From contig RSEE01000019.1 in NCBI GenBank assembly GCA_003971905.1, forward strand, positions 496,001-560,000: a stretch of 64,000 nt of DNA, read 5' to 3'. Both the position numbers and the translations under genes were made by a program. The notes below the pieces were generated by a model. The model was not told the origin of the DNA. It worked only from the letters and a program-made list of their open reading frames with translations, and searched no databases. This DNA is from Moniliella sp. 'wahieum' (taxonomy: Eukaryota > Basidiomycota > Moniliellomycetes > Moniliellales > Moniliellaceae). This document shows, piece by piece, positions 26,016 to 37,720 of this stretch (positions within the stretch are counted from its first letter, which is position 1; the number at the start of each line of letters is the position of its first letter).

Positions 26016-26487
26016 TGCCTGGAACCAGGCCCCAGCCCCATCATTTCGCCATCACAGGCCCCAGCCCTAGGGCCTCACACTGGCTTTCGCGTCGCGCGGC
26101 GCCACAGTTGTTATAATCGTCGGCCCGTCTTTGTTTGGGTCTGCCTTCGTGCCCCATTCCTCCCCCTCTGTCTCCTATCCACAGTTTGCACGACCCCACG
26201 GGTAGTCGACCCTCAGTCCTCATGCCTCTGATCGAACGCAGTACCCCTCTCTGGTCACGATGACCTCGATGACCTTGATGGTGCCACAAGAGAAAGCCGT
26301 CAGATCTCAGATCGCACAGCAGACGCGTCTGTCTCACCCGAGGCGAAGTTTGCTCCAGGAAGCATCGAACGGCTGCAGTATATCATCTATCATCCCCCTC
26401 TCATATTTCCCTGTCCTGCTATCTTTCGACCTTTCTCATTCTCCCTCCTATCCTTTCTCCCGACCTTTTTGCTCCATTCGCGCTGCC

Positions 26488-28225
26488 ATGCTCCCTGCCT
26501 CCCTCCTCCTTGCTGTCGCTGGCATCGCAGGAGCCCATGCCTGGGGGGCAGCCCCAGCACAGCCACTCCAACTTCCCCTGGACCCGCCTCCTCAGTCGCC
26601 CCCATCTCCACCTCCACCTCCCTGGAAACTGACCCGCTTGGCCTTCCCTTTCACATTTTCCATCACGCGGCCCAACAAAGCACGCCCCACCCTGACCCGG
26701 TCCATGACCATGACGGCGTGAGCGATGAACCTTTCCATCTCCGTACCCATCCTCGCGACTTTTCCAGCGGACTACAGCCTGACCTGAACCAGGAGGCACC
26801 ACCTCCTGGTTGCGAGCTGACATTTGTCGACAATGTATGCTCCTTCTTTCCAACTAAATGCATTCTACTGACCGTTCTGCCTTCCTCCTCAGTTTTCGCG
26901 TCATGGGGCGCGCCTACCAAGTAAAAAGGACTACCACGAGATGAAGAAGGTCCTCAAGAAAATCCGCCACGCCCTGGCCGACGTGCCACGAGGCCGCCTA
27001 GCAGATCCCTCACTCGAGTTTCTCCGGACCTATCATGTCCCCAAGGAGCTTGCTTCTCTTGTACCGTACGGGGCGCTCAGGCCTGGCACAAGGGACGGAT
27101 TGACCGGATGGCATATGGCAGTTTGGCTGGGGACAAGGGCGCATTCATCCGTGCTTCCGGTGACTTTGGTGGGGGTGATCGCGTGGTCTGGACGGCGATG
27201 TACTGGCAGCTTGGATTCGAAGGAAAACCATTTCCGTCTGGCACGCTTGTATCGCCCGCAGATGTCGGGAGCAAGAAGGACTGCGCCCCCCTCACGTTCT
27301 CCTTAGCGAGGAGGCTGGTGCCAACACACACTCAGTGTGGGCACCTGTTCCGCTTACTGGTCCTACAAGGGCCCCTTGGAGGATGAGTATCAGACCAACA
27401 CGGTTGAGCCGGTGGTGGCTGCCCACTTTGCCCAGCGCCTTGCGCCAGCCAAGATTCACTTGTCGGGTCGGAAGTGATGGCGTTGATGCATGTGTGCACT
27501 TACTGGACGTTGGGAGCGGCTACTGTGGTGGATGGCCAGGCCAGTCTCTCTGTTCATCCCTTGTGCGAGGCATTCGATGCGGACGACTGGCGTATCTACG
27601 AATATGCCCAGGATCTTGCTTCGTGGGAAACGCAAGGATACGGAAGTCCCTACCATCGCGCTGCCGGCCAGGGGTTCCTACGGGAGCTGTATGCTCGCCT
27701 CAATGGCACTGCCCCGCCACTGGATCGACCTACTTCTCTCAATTCCACGTTGGATAGCGATCGCGCACCTTCCCCCTGCCTTCAAAGAAGGGTTACTCTG
27801 TCTATTGGATGCAGCCCACTCTAGCAGTACGTTCCTTCCATTTTACGCTGTGAAACCCCGCAATACGGTAGAGACTAACCAGTTACTTTTTCCCCAGCCA
27901 TGGTTCCCGTTCTCGCTGCCTTTGGCCTCTACAAGGGACCACCCCCTTCCTCTGCTCCCCATGCCGAGCGATCGAGCAAGGCCGGATTTATCAAAATTCA
28001 CGCTTCATGCCCTTTATGACCCAAGTGCACTTCCAGCGACTGGGCTGCCGTGGCTCGGCGTGGCCAGGCAGTCCCGCCCCCTGGCAAGAGTTTGTTCGGG
28101 TTCGCGTCAACAAACGCACTCACCCTGCCGCTGGGCAACCATGGTGTCCGTTGGACCCCAGTACCCTGTCCTCCCATGACAAGGACCTCTTGCAGCAGGG
28201 CCTTTGTCCTTTGCATGCGTCTTGA
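26488..28225 (+). CDS. Secreted histidine acid phosphatase / phytase-like protein
   Basis: Extracellular enzyme family that releases phosphate from esters such as phytate through a phospho-His intermediate. The start at 26488 gives the signal peptide MLPASLLLAVAGIAGAHAWG. Then come a Pro-rich segment, FHIFHHAAQQSTPHPDPVH and PPPGCELTFVDN. After intron 1 (26835-26892) comes FSRHGARLPSKKDY, the family signature with catalytic His and two Arg. Later blocks include DRMAYGSLAGDKGAFIRASG and a C-terminal FVRVRVN..HPAAGQPWC. After intron 2 (27827-27897) the second catalytic motif reads AAHSSTMVPVLAAFGLYK, where the family has SHDNTMV. The usual proton-donor Asp is therefore Ser. Several frame breaks occur, but none can turn that codon into Asp. 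The fold assignment is strong; activity is uncertain. Confidence 0.85.
26835..26892 (+). other. Intron 1 of the acid phosphatase gene
   Basis: 58 bases from GTATGCTCC to CTCCTCAG. It joins GAC-AAT to TTT-TCG-CGT-CAT and completes the RHGAR motif. Confidence 0.8.
27827..27897 (+). other. Intron 2 of the acid phosphatase gene
   Basis: 71 bases from GTACGTTCC to TTCCCCAG. It splits the codon A|CC between HSS and TMVPV. Confidence 0.75.
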
Positions 28226-28673
28226 GGGGTATGGAATGGGAATGATGAGGATGGCGAGTGGAGCAAGTGTTATGATGCTTAGTGCCTTTTATACCTGTCT
28301 TATTTTTAAGCCCCGAGCAACCTCTCTCCTGTGAATGTGCGACGCGGGGTAGAGGGACCTCTACCATATCCCCGCGACGACCGTTCTGTAACGAAATCAT
28401 GATCCACTGTCCATTGAGTAAAGAAGCCATTTACCAAAAATGGTAGCTACTGATGTACATGAGGGGTTTAGTAATGGAGGAAATGTGCAGAACGGATGCT
28501 TCTATAGCGTGATGATGTGTCCTAAAGAGGAAGAATGCATGTGTCCCGAAACGAAAAATATGAACATGGGGATCATGTACATGACAGAGACACGATAGTG
28601 TCACATCCGAATGGTTTGGCCCTTCTCAGGAAGTAACTGCATATCGGATTAAGACAAGTGCACCTCCAAGCAC
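28226..28673. other. Convergent 3' region, phosphatase and PGM
   Basis: 448 bases between convergent stops. A/T-rich words suited to 3' processing are present. No gene is seen. Confidence 0.4.
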
Positions 28674-30331
28674 TTAGGTGATAACCGTAGGCTTTTCACG
28701 GCCGGTGAAGTTGAGCTGGGACAAGGACAACGCCACGTCGATCAAAGGTTTGAGACCCTTCTGGGCATCCGCGCCGTATTCAGACGGGTCCGAGGAGTAC
28801 TTCTCCACATAGAGCCGGATTGTGGCGCCTTGTGAGCCGGTACCCGAGAGACGGAAGATGATGCGGGAACCATCCTCAAAGAGAATGTAGAGACCCTGCT
28901 TCTTGCTCACGCTGCCGTCAACGGGGTCGGTGTAGCTAAAGTTGTCGGCCTCCTTGATGTGAACCCGCCATAGGTCGAGCCGACAAACGAGGGTTCGGCA
29001 AACTTGGTTTCCAGCGCGGCCATCAACTTGTTGGCGCCTTCCGAGTCCACCTCCTCGTAATCGTACGCGAAAGAAGTTGCGGCCGTACACTTTGTAGTGG
29101 TCGAGCAAAATGTCAGCGACCGAGGTGCCGGTTTGAGCTCGTTTGCCTTGGCCACAATCGACAGCCAGGCTACAATTGCCCACAACCCGTCCTTTTCCCT
29201 GACGTGGTCCGATCCGGTACCAAACGACTCTTCGCCACAAATGGAGAGCTTGTTGGCATCCATAGGTTGCCAAAGAACTTCCAGCCAGTAGGACCTCATA
29301 GAAGGGCACCCCCAGTTTCTTCGCCACCCGGTCCACCGCACCCGAGGTGGGCATGGAGCGGGCGAGACCCTTGACACCTGTCTTGGCAAAGTATGGGATC
29401 GCCTTGGTCGCCCAGTCGGCAATGATGGCGACACTGTCCGAAGGGTTGACAAACGTACCCGCCGCACCCAGCACCATGTTGCGGTCCCCATCGCCATCGG
29501 ACGCTGCGCCAAACGAGAGGCCCTCAGCAGCCACCGCATCGACAAGCGACTTGGCATACGTCAGGTTTGGGTCCGGGTGGCCACCGCCAAAGTCGGGCAA
29601 CGGCACCTCATTTTGCACCGACGAGCTGGGCAGGCCAAACTCGTCGACAAAGAGCGCTTTGCCATAGGGCCCCGTGACCCGTGCAGCGCGTCAAAGCGCA
29701 CCTTGAACTCAGGCGTGGACTGGAGGAAGTTCTTGATCAAAGAAAAGTCAAAGATTTCAGACAAGAACTGCACGTAGTCCTTTACTGGGTCGATGATCTC
29801 CACTTGCAGCACACCAGCGTACGTGTGGGACCAATCGCAGCGATGTCAACCGGTCAGCCGTGATGGTCTTGTACGAGGAAATGGTCTTGGTGTACTCATA
29901 GATCTTGTCCGTCACACCCTCAGGGGCGGGACCGCCATTCTCCATGTTGTACTTGATCCCAAAGTCGCGTTGGGTCCGCCGGGATTGTGAGAGGCAGTGA
30001 GGAGGATGCCGCCGGTGGCCTTGTACTTGCGGATGATATGCGAAGCGGCCGGGGTGGAGAGGATGCCGTTTTGGCCGATAATCAGCTTCTGCACGCCATT
30101 GCCGGCGGCCAGGGCAATGATCTTGTGCAGCGCATCGGCAAGGAAGTAACGGCCGTCGCCACCGACGACGAGCGTCGAGCCGGCAGCGCCGCCAGGGATG
30201 GCCTCCAACACGGCCTGCACAAAGTTCTCGGTATAGTGGGGCTGACTGAAGATGGCGACGCGCTTGCGCAGGCCGGACGTGCCGGGCTTTTGGCCATCAA
30301 AGGGGGTCGTCGATACGGTCTGGACAGACAT
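28674..30331 (-). CDS. PGM: Phosphoglucomutase
   Basis: Cytosolic enzyme that interconverts glucose-1-phosphate and glucose-6-phosphate, linking glycogen, trehalose and cell-wall sugar synthesis to glycolysis. Seen: start [20 protein letters not shown] at 30331, then [33 protein letters not shown] and the phosphoserine loop [10 protein letters not shown] near 30000. The metal loop [13 protein letters not shown] follows near 29490, the sugar-binding loop [18 protein letters not shown] near 29220, and [17 protein letters not shown] close to the end, which reads [10 protein letters not shown]. The length of about 552 residues matches the family, and there is no intron. Three or more one-base breaks shift the frame, for example just after ASHNPGGPN. 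All catalytic elements are present. Confidence 0.96.
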
Positions 30332-32130
30332 GACGAGGGAGAGGGGATGATGGAGGAGAGGAGAGAACGAAGAGGGGGTGAGTTGACGGAGGCCCACAGC
30401 GGGCTGGTCTGAGATCTGACTCGGCGTCCGCTTGGGCGCACCACCGCACGCACCGGCACCTACTGGCGCAATGCCTTGGGACCGTGCGCCGATCATGCGA
30501 TCACTAGTGCTCGCCACTAGTCACTGTGACATGTGACTAGTCCACTGGCGAGGGAACCGCATTGGGCGAGTGGAGCAGCTGGGCTTCTGCGGCGCAATTC
30601 AATCGTAGCGCCCTCCGAATCCTACGCGAGGCGGATTGGATGTTTTTGATGCACCGCAACTGCCCCGTGCCTCGTGTGCGTTGCTCGCTCGTCCGCTTAA
30701 TAAATGTTCAAGCCATCCCCAGTGCTGTGCTTTGGAGCCGCACAGCAGGCCCAGCGCCCAACGGTACGCCAAAATACGCCAAATTCCAAAGGTTCTGCAA
30801 ACCCTGGCAGCTGTAAATACTTAGAGCCACCTGCAACCCAGCACGTGGAGGCGTGGTGGCGTGCCCAATTCATTTCCTAATCGATAATCGATCCTAAATA
30901 ATCAGCAGCTCATCTACAGCGCACATTGGCATTCAATGCATTCAATATTCACCCGAGAGTATGCCCATCGGAGGACAGGATAAAGCATTAGCTGTACCGT
31001 CATGCCATCAGGAATAACAGAACGTGTGGCCGTGGATGTGTGCACCGACGGGTGTGCACATTCTAGAGCAGGGGCTCAGCGGCAACGCTCAATCACTCGG
31101 CCCATCGGGTGAGAGTGTGTATCCAGCTGTGTAACATCTGAGTCCATGTGAGCGCTGAGCCCACACAAAAAGATATATAGATGCTCTCCATGTGTGCTCT
31201 GCGGGAGTGCTTTCCAAGCACAAAGTCCGCAGCAGATAATACAACCTTCCCGGACCAGCCTTTAGGCCTTTAGGCTTGAACGTCTTGAACCTTGAACTTC
31301 AAGCTTCAGCTTCTGTGGGAGATGGCAATTGTGGGGGCACATACCATCACACAGCGGCAGAACATGCATATAATGGGGCGCACCGTCTGGATCTCACACC
31401 ACACGCCAAGACTCTCTCTCCGCACAGACGATTATTGTTTGTCAGTGATGAGGTTGAATTGTCCGAGACCGTGCGGGTGCCGATCCGCGCACTTGTGCGT
31501 CGTTGAGCCTGGCCCGTGCGTTGGGCCAAAATATGCCCCCTCAAGCTTTTCTTACCAGTACTCAGTCATCCAGAGGCCTGGAAGCTCGGTTGTTGTCTCC
31601 CTTCTGTCTGAACAGTTGTGCAACCACAGGGGCGGTGGCAACTTGTTGCCATGGATGTCCCTCTCATCGGTAGATGTGTGGAAGACCAGAGGCAGGCAGT
31701 TGGTGGCGTGTATTATTGCATTGCACACGAGCCGCAGAGAGCTAAGACTATTCCTGCGGTCCAGGAAGGAATATTGAAAGGAATGCATCGGAAGGATCCG
31801 GACTGGGCTACCGGCGCCCACTACACTGCCAGTGTGGCGCCACAGGGTGATGTAGGCTGGACAACCACCACCGAAAGTGCGATTGCATCACCCTCGAGAC
31901 AATCGTGATCCTCAGGGGCCGTGGCCTCTGCTGACGCGCTGACAGTCATCTGGGTGACCATCACTGCGCCCAGTGACGCCTTTGTCAAAAACTCTACCCA
32001 GGAAGTGGCGCATCTGCCCGCGTGTCGCTGACCCATTCATTCTAGACGCGATCCATGCGAGCCCCTTTAGACCAGTGGCCAGTCATTCTCTTGTCGTTAA
32101 TATTATTCAATGACAATCTCGGTCACAAAC
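30332..32130. other. Intergenic, PGM promoter side to the tRNA gene
   Basis: About 1.8 kb with no supported gene. Near 30500-30545 there are interleaved ACTAGTG/CACTAGT and GTGACATGTGAC words. At 31258-31305 there are 8-bp CCTTTAGG units followed by CTTGAAC repeats. Confidence 0.4.
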
Positions 32131-32230
32131 GGTCGGATGGTCTAGCTGGTCATGACGTACGCTTCACATCCTGGAGCAACAGGTCTCGTTGAGACGCGTA
32201 AGGTCCCCGGTTCGATCCCGGGTTCGATCA
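32131..32230 (+). tRNA. tRNA-Val (anticodon CAC) with a 26-nt intron
   Basis: The full cloverleaf can be read. The acceptor GGTCGGA (32131-32137) pairs with TTCGATC (32223-32229, two wobble pairs), with discriminator A at 32230. The D stem is GTC/GAC. The anticodon stem is TACGC (32158-32162) with GCGTA (32196-32200). The loop is TTCACA plus C, with anticodon CAC at 32165-32167. The T stem is CCCGG/CCGGG around TTCGATC. An intron at 32169-32194 sits one base 3' of the anticodon, the canonical position. The internal promoters match box A (TGGTCTAGCTGG) and box B (GGTTCGATCCC). Confidence 0.93.
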
Positions 32231-32231
32231 C

Positions 32232-32236
32232 TTTTT
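32232..32236 (+). terminator. RNA polymerase III terminator, T5
   Basis: TTTTT begins two bases after the tRNA. A second run of eight or more T follows at about 32250 as a possible backup. Confidence 0.75.
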
Positions 32237-32500
32237 GCAATGACACCATTTTTTTTGTGTTCGGCTATCCAGACTCGGCCTCGCCTCGCCTCAGGCCTAA
32301 AAGGAGATGCGTTGCTTAGATAGATAAATCGATCCGATAAAGTGTGGAGATAAACTCAGCCAATTGATATAGCCGTTGACATTACAGAGGGAGGATGATC
32401 GATGACGATCAAACAGAAAGTATGGTGGGATCATCAACGTAAGACGACAAACAGAAAAAACGAGGGGACAAGATAGACACGTATGGAAAAGAGGTGAGGC

Positions 32501-35500
32501 TTAAAGAGGCAAGATCAATGGCTCACCGCCTACGACCCCAAGTGTGCGTTGGGTCAGATCCACCAGTAAATCCAAGTGCCGGGTCACCTCCTTCATTCCC
32601 AAGGCATACGAGTACAAACGAATGGTCCGTTGGGTTGATGCCGAGGACGATCCTGCGCGAGAGGTGAATGGAGGCTGCGCAGATGAGGAAAGTGCCACCG
32701 TCGAACCGGGCTTTGTAGGCCGATATGCCAACAGATTCTGGCGAGCAGATTCGACACGAGGCATATACGGCGGTAGAGGGTCTTGAGCCGGAACGACGCG
32801 GCCAAGAGGTACAGGACCAAGACCGTATGACCCGTGAGCTCCAGTGCGAGAGACTCTTGTGCCGCGTCAGCCGATGCTCCCTGGGATGACGCCGGCTTGG
32901 CGAAGAACGTAGCCGGGCCCGAAGAAGCAGGAGCAGAACCACCTTGCGTCGCGTCCGCTGCTACTTGTGCAGCGGCCGAAAGACCATGCAGGGCATCAAG
33001 CAAGCCTTGGGCTTCGGAGAGAATGCGATGGTACGCATGGCCCGGAAACGGTCCCTTGAGGCGTACCTCTGTAGTCGTGTGGGGCAAGAGACTCTCAAGC
33101 CAAATGACAGCCACTTGAATCGACAAGGTCATGTGCACAATCGTGGCGTTGGTGCTTGTGGGCAAGGGTGGGACAGAGGGAGTCCGACCTGACGGACGGT
33201 GCTGCGCGAGTGACGCCAATTCTCCCTCTGGCGCCAAGTTGTCCTCGCATGGATCCCGAAACTCTTGCCCATGTCCCATCGGGGCAGATACAGCCCGAAC
33301 AGCGATCGCTTGATAAAGCCACGCCAAATTAAAGAGGAGGTCACTGGTGCCTTGAGCCAGCAACCGTCTCGCCTCCATGGGCCAGACAAAGGCAGAGAGA
33401 AAAGCAGCCCAGGCAACACCCACGAGGACAGACAACGTACGAAAGATAGCGATCTCTTCCACTTCTGTACCCGTTTTGCGCAAATTGTAGCTGTACACTG
33501 TTCGAATGGCACCCATGTCAGTACTGCTTGAGTTTCAAATCCCCGTAAGGGAGTCCGACGCAATGTGATACCGTACATACAGGCAGTCAGATTATACGCC
33601 AGTAAAATGAGGCGTCCCGAAGACGCATGGGCCGGAGTAGCGACGATGATGTAGAAGCAAGGAATGACAAAGAGCAGCCCAAACAAGGGAGACAAACATT
33701 GTCATCAGGAAAAATGTTGTAGGCGACACACGCAGCCAGAGCCCCAATGATCGTCCCTACCGTGCGTTGGAGGCCCATGTAAGTGCTTTGCCCCACCGTG
33801 GGGGACATGACGACAAAGAATGAAACAAGGCCCATTGCCCTTGGATCATTTCGAACAAGGGTCGGGTTCGCATGATGAATGCAGGTGAAGCCAAGACAGC
33901 AGCACCACCTCCAGCCTTTATGGCAAACCGTACATTGGCCCGTTGAAAAATGCGACTCAACCTCCACAGGCGATGGGCCCATCGAGAGCGCCATCCTTCA
34001 TCAGAGTGGTGCGAGGGTGTTTGGAGAGTACCAGGGTAGTGTGGCATGTAACCCGGCATTCCAGGTCCACCCCGAGAACTGGGCATCCCCCCAGGGCCAA
34101 GTTGACCAATGGGATTAACACTTTGCCCCACTCGTTGGCACAGTGAATAAAGACTTGCCCAGGCCACTTGGGCAACCGATGTGAGGAATCCAGGAAGAAG
34201 GATGATTGGCCGTAATACAGCAGCAAAGCATTGGCGGGAAAAGTGCAATACCCACCCCCAGAAAGTGTTGGATACAAGATCAGGTTTGGACAGAAGCTGC
34301 GATCGTGCCAAGTCCGCTTCGTGGACACGCACGACTTCCAACAGGGGAATTAGACGGGCCAGCTCCGCGGAAAACTCCGACAGAGTCCAAGCAAAGAATA
34401 CCACCAGGTAAGTGTCCTCTTGAACTGCATCCCTCCAATCAGTCCGACTGGGGTTCGTCGGAATGGCCGTAGATGAGCTTTTTCCTTCTACACCTGATGA
34501 TACGGGAAGTCCAGATTCAGCTCCTTTGTCCACCCATTCCTGGGCCAGCTGGGCATTGAACTGGGATTGCGCAATAGCAAAACGTTGTTGAGCGGCAGAG
34601 AGGTCAGTCGCAAGCCAGGAGAGAGGCATGCCTTGTTTGTACGTTGATGGTGCACTCGCTGTGGCGCCATACACGCCGATGCCAGGCTCTTGTTGACCAA
34701 GGCTTTCATCAGCTTGCTCTAGCACCTCATCTGGGAGAGGGAAAGCGTCCTTGAGGGACAAGAGGGTGCGCGAGCATGTAAACTTAATATGGTGTTAGTC
34801 CAGCGTTCAGCCGCATAAGAAGAGGTGCTTACGGCCAAGCTCCGGGTAGCCGGGCCAAGAGCCGCGACAGCGGAGAGAAAGTGCTGAAAAACTTGACTGG
34901 TAGGGTCTTGGTGATCGTGCTCATACACTGGTGGCAACTTCGCATCGTCCGGGGCGGATGGAGTGTGAGCAGCCGATGGAGCACTGGACATGCCGGAGGA
35001 TGATCCCCCCATCCGGGCAGTTCGCAAAGCAACATGAGCGGGGGCGTTGCATGGTGCTCGTAACGCAGCCAGATGTTGAGCCAAATGAGTGAGAGCCTGA
35101 GCTGCCCACGGTAAGCTTGGCGTACGCTGGCGCTGCCCATACGAGGGTCGATCCATGCCTCTAGGCATGCCTCCTCCGCCTCGGTCTGGGCACGAGTAAA
35201 GGAAGACCATGTCGCCCAATAGCCCCCACCAAGGCTCGTTGGGAGTTGGTGGCGCCCGAGGGGTCTTTACCCAAGAATGGGGGCTCCGTTTCATCCAGGA
35301 GAAGACTGTAGTAATGGCACGCAGTAGACGAGCAAAGGCGTCCAAGTCTTTCGTGACACCCGATTGAAGTCGACCAGTCGCACTTTCAGGCCACAAACCT
35401 AGGCAGACGACCGAACTGATAAATGTACCAAGTATACAGCATGCCGCGACTTGGATCACCTTGTCCCCACTGAAGCGGCCTAAATGGGGGGAGCCTTCCT

Positions 35501-36844
35501 TCACCAACACAACAAAGAGCAAAATCGACCCCATGGTTCCCGTAGTGTTCCATACGCCAGGTTGCAAGTGGGATTGTGTCTTGCTCCAGGAGCCGACTGC
35601 CACACCACGCCGACAAACAAAGCCAGCACAAGAATGTTTGAAAGGCCAGGCCAGCCCAACTCATGGAGCGTCTCGCGATAGCCATGGAAATTGTACACCA
35701 AGCCGTGACGGCCGTCAAGCCAAGAAGCGCATAGCCATTGGCCAAAACCATGCCCCCACGAGTGCGGGCGGCGTGAAAGTAAACGGAAACTGTGGCCACC
35801 ATATGTAAATTGGCGATAGGAGCCCGACTGTCCGAATCACGATGAGGCAATAAGTATGCCATAGCATCGCTTAGAATGGGGCTGAAGGTAAACATGGAAG
35901 CCAAAAAGTAGGCCACCGCACATTTGGCGATTCCCCGAACCAAAGCACTCTGGGGATGCAGGCACCATTCCCAGAAGGACAGAGAAGGAGAAGGAGTGGC
36001 TTCCTTTTCCGCAAGTAGTCGATCAGCATCTTCGTCAGCGTGAGCGAGAAGTAAACGGGAAGCCGCTGCACGAAAGGAGGGATTGGAGGTGGGTGGCGCA
36101 GGAGGTAAATTCGGAGTGGTGGATGTAGCTGAATTAGGTGGTGCCGTGGCTTGGAATGCGACAAACGTAATGGGGTCAACCCCAATGGGGATGGGAGGAA
36201 TCGTAGAGGGCAAAAATAATGACAAAGTAGAGCGACCTCGAGCAGGGTGATGCATTGACAAGTGTTGGCTCTTCCTCCGCCGTCCGAGGAAACTGTGCGC
36301 TGAAGGGCGCGTTCAGGAGAGAGCGACTGTGTTGAATTTCCTGCAGGAGGCGGGCCATTGAACTGAGGGAAGTAGGAAACGCGGCGACGTTCAGGCGATT
36401 GCTCTCTGTCAGTCGATGGAGAGTTCGATGGCGAAAGTGTGGGTATGGGCGTAGGGGCAAGTGTAGTGTGCTCAGCCGTCGATGGGACGGGAGTAGGAGA
36501 CGGGAGAGGAGACACAGCCGCTTGTGTCGGAGGCGAAAGAAGATCAGGTTCAGCAAAAAAACATCCGGGTGGCCAAGTGGTGGCGGAGAAAAAAGGCGAT
36601 CTGGTTGGACCTCTCCCTCCTGGTGTATGGGAGAAGGTGTGGCACTGGATGTGGAAGAGCCGACCAAATACTCCTCCTCTTCATCTTCATCCTCGCTACC
36701 GTCATACAATACCTCAACCGAGGGTCGATTATCGCTGATAACGGCATCTTCACCAGGTGGAGGGGTATCCAGCAAGGCAGAAAGCAATCCCCACTGGTTC
36801 GAAGGGTCGACCAGAGCCAAGCTGTCCCGGGGAGACATGGCCAT
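32501..36844 (-). CDS. Large multi-span membrane protein, FUSC/BRE4-like (ER transporter N-terminal plus DUF2421 type)
   Basis: Member of the fungal family that includes yeast Bre4 and fusaric-acid-resistance-like proteins, presumed organic-anion or efflux transporters. Seen from the start MAMSPRDSLALVDPSN (36844): an acidic leader (DGSEDEDEEEEY), then a first transmembrane bundle near 35600-35950 (AVAYFLASMFTFSPILSDAM, HMVATVSVYFHAARTRGG). A long loop with Ser/Pro-rich and TTKTL-type segments follows. The second bundle (about 33600-33950) has AIKAGGGAAVLASPAFIMRT, FFVVMSPTVGQSTYMGLQRT and GTIIGALAACVAYNIFPDD, typical FUSC. The C-terminal soluble part ends GGEPLILPL. An intron at about 34787-34838 joins RSLA to a segment leading into LLSLKDAFPLPDEVLEQ. 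An upstream ATG at 37109 could extend the N-terminus. Substrate is unknown. Confidence 0.8.
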
Positions 36845-37720
36845 CTGGCGGCCTGGCGGGCGTGGACGAGGAACAAGGCCGAGGCTCGCCGGGCAGCCCG
36901 AGACAGAACAGAGGCAGAGCAGACGCAGCCGATGAGGCGATGGACAGGTGTGAACGGGAAGGAAGCCTTCCATGTCACGGCCGGCGGGCAGGGGTGCCTG
37001 TGACCATATGCTAGGAGGCGCCGATTCGCGGTGGGAGCGATGGGAGGGGGTGGGAGGAGGTGCGGATGGGGACGGGGACGGCTTGGCGGGGATGAGGTGG
37101 CTCAGACATGATGATCTGGGCGGAGTGCCTGTCGGCGGCAGGCTACAGCAGTGAGTGTAGACGGGCCAAGGCGCGTGATGGTGGTTGGCCGCCTGGAGAT
37201 GGGAGCGATGGGAGGGCCCGAGGTGGTGAAGTGGACGGCTGTGGACGCCGACGCTGTGCCCAGGAGCGCCATCTCTGGACTCGGCACTCGGTACGCACAG
37301 AGATGGGGGTGACCATCATGCATCACATCCCATTGCGCCCCATGAAATCTCAAATCCAACCCACCCATTCTGCCGCAACACAATGGGCCTCTGCCTGCTC
37401 CTGCCGCGTACTGCCTGCGGCTGACCCTACTGGAACGGTTGCCCCGGCCCACGCACGACCTGTTATCCACCCAGTCCCTCCCGATATGCTTACCCTGTCC
37501 AAGCGCCCACACAAAAGACACAGTCACCACGAGAAACGCTAGAGTGGGTCCGCAGTATGTACCACCCCTTCCAGCCCCAGCCCACAGTCACATGCATCAC
37601 ACTACATCCGCCAGCCACAGAACAAACACACATATGCACACCAACAAATGGGCATCAATGAATGGATGGAGCAGGCACAGAGCCCTGGTCGGCCTCAGGG
37701 TTGTTCCTCGGCGTTCAGTT
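36845..37720. other. Intergenic between the FUSC-like gene and RRP15
   Basis: Contains the FUSC-gene leader and a short possible N-terminal extension from an ATG at 37109 (MSEPPHPRQAVPVP). No independent gene is supported. Confidence 0.4.

Larger units (their letters stand above)
24514..26487. other. Intergenic upstream of the acid phosphatase
   Basis: Nearly 2 kb without a supportable gene. It contains the GTTAAAC array at 25241-25261, GGTGACC/GTGACTAG words near 25810-25830 and a GGCCTCA tandem at 26002-26015. The last 500 bases are pyrimidine-rich, as expected for a leader. Confidence 0.4.
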
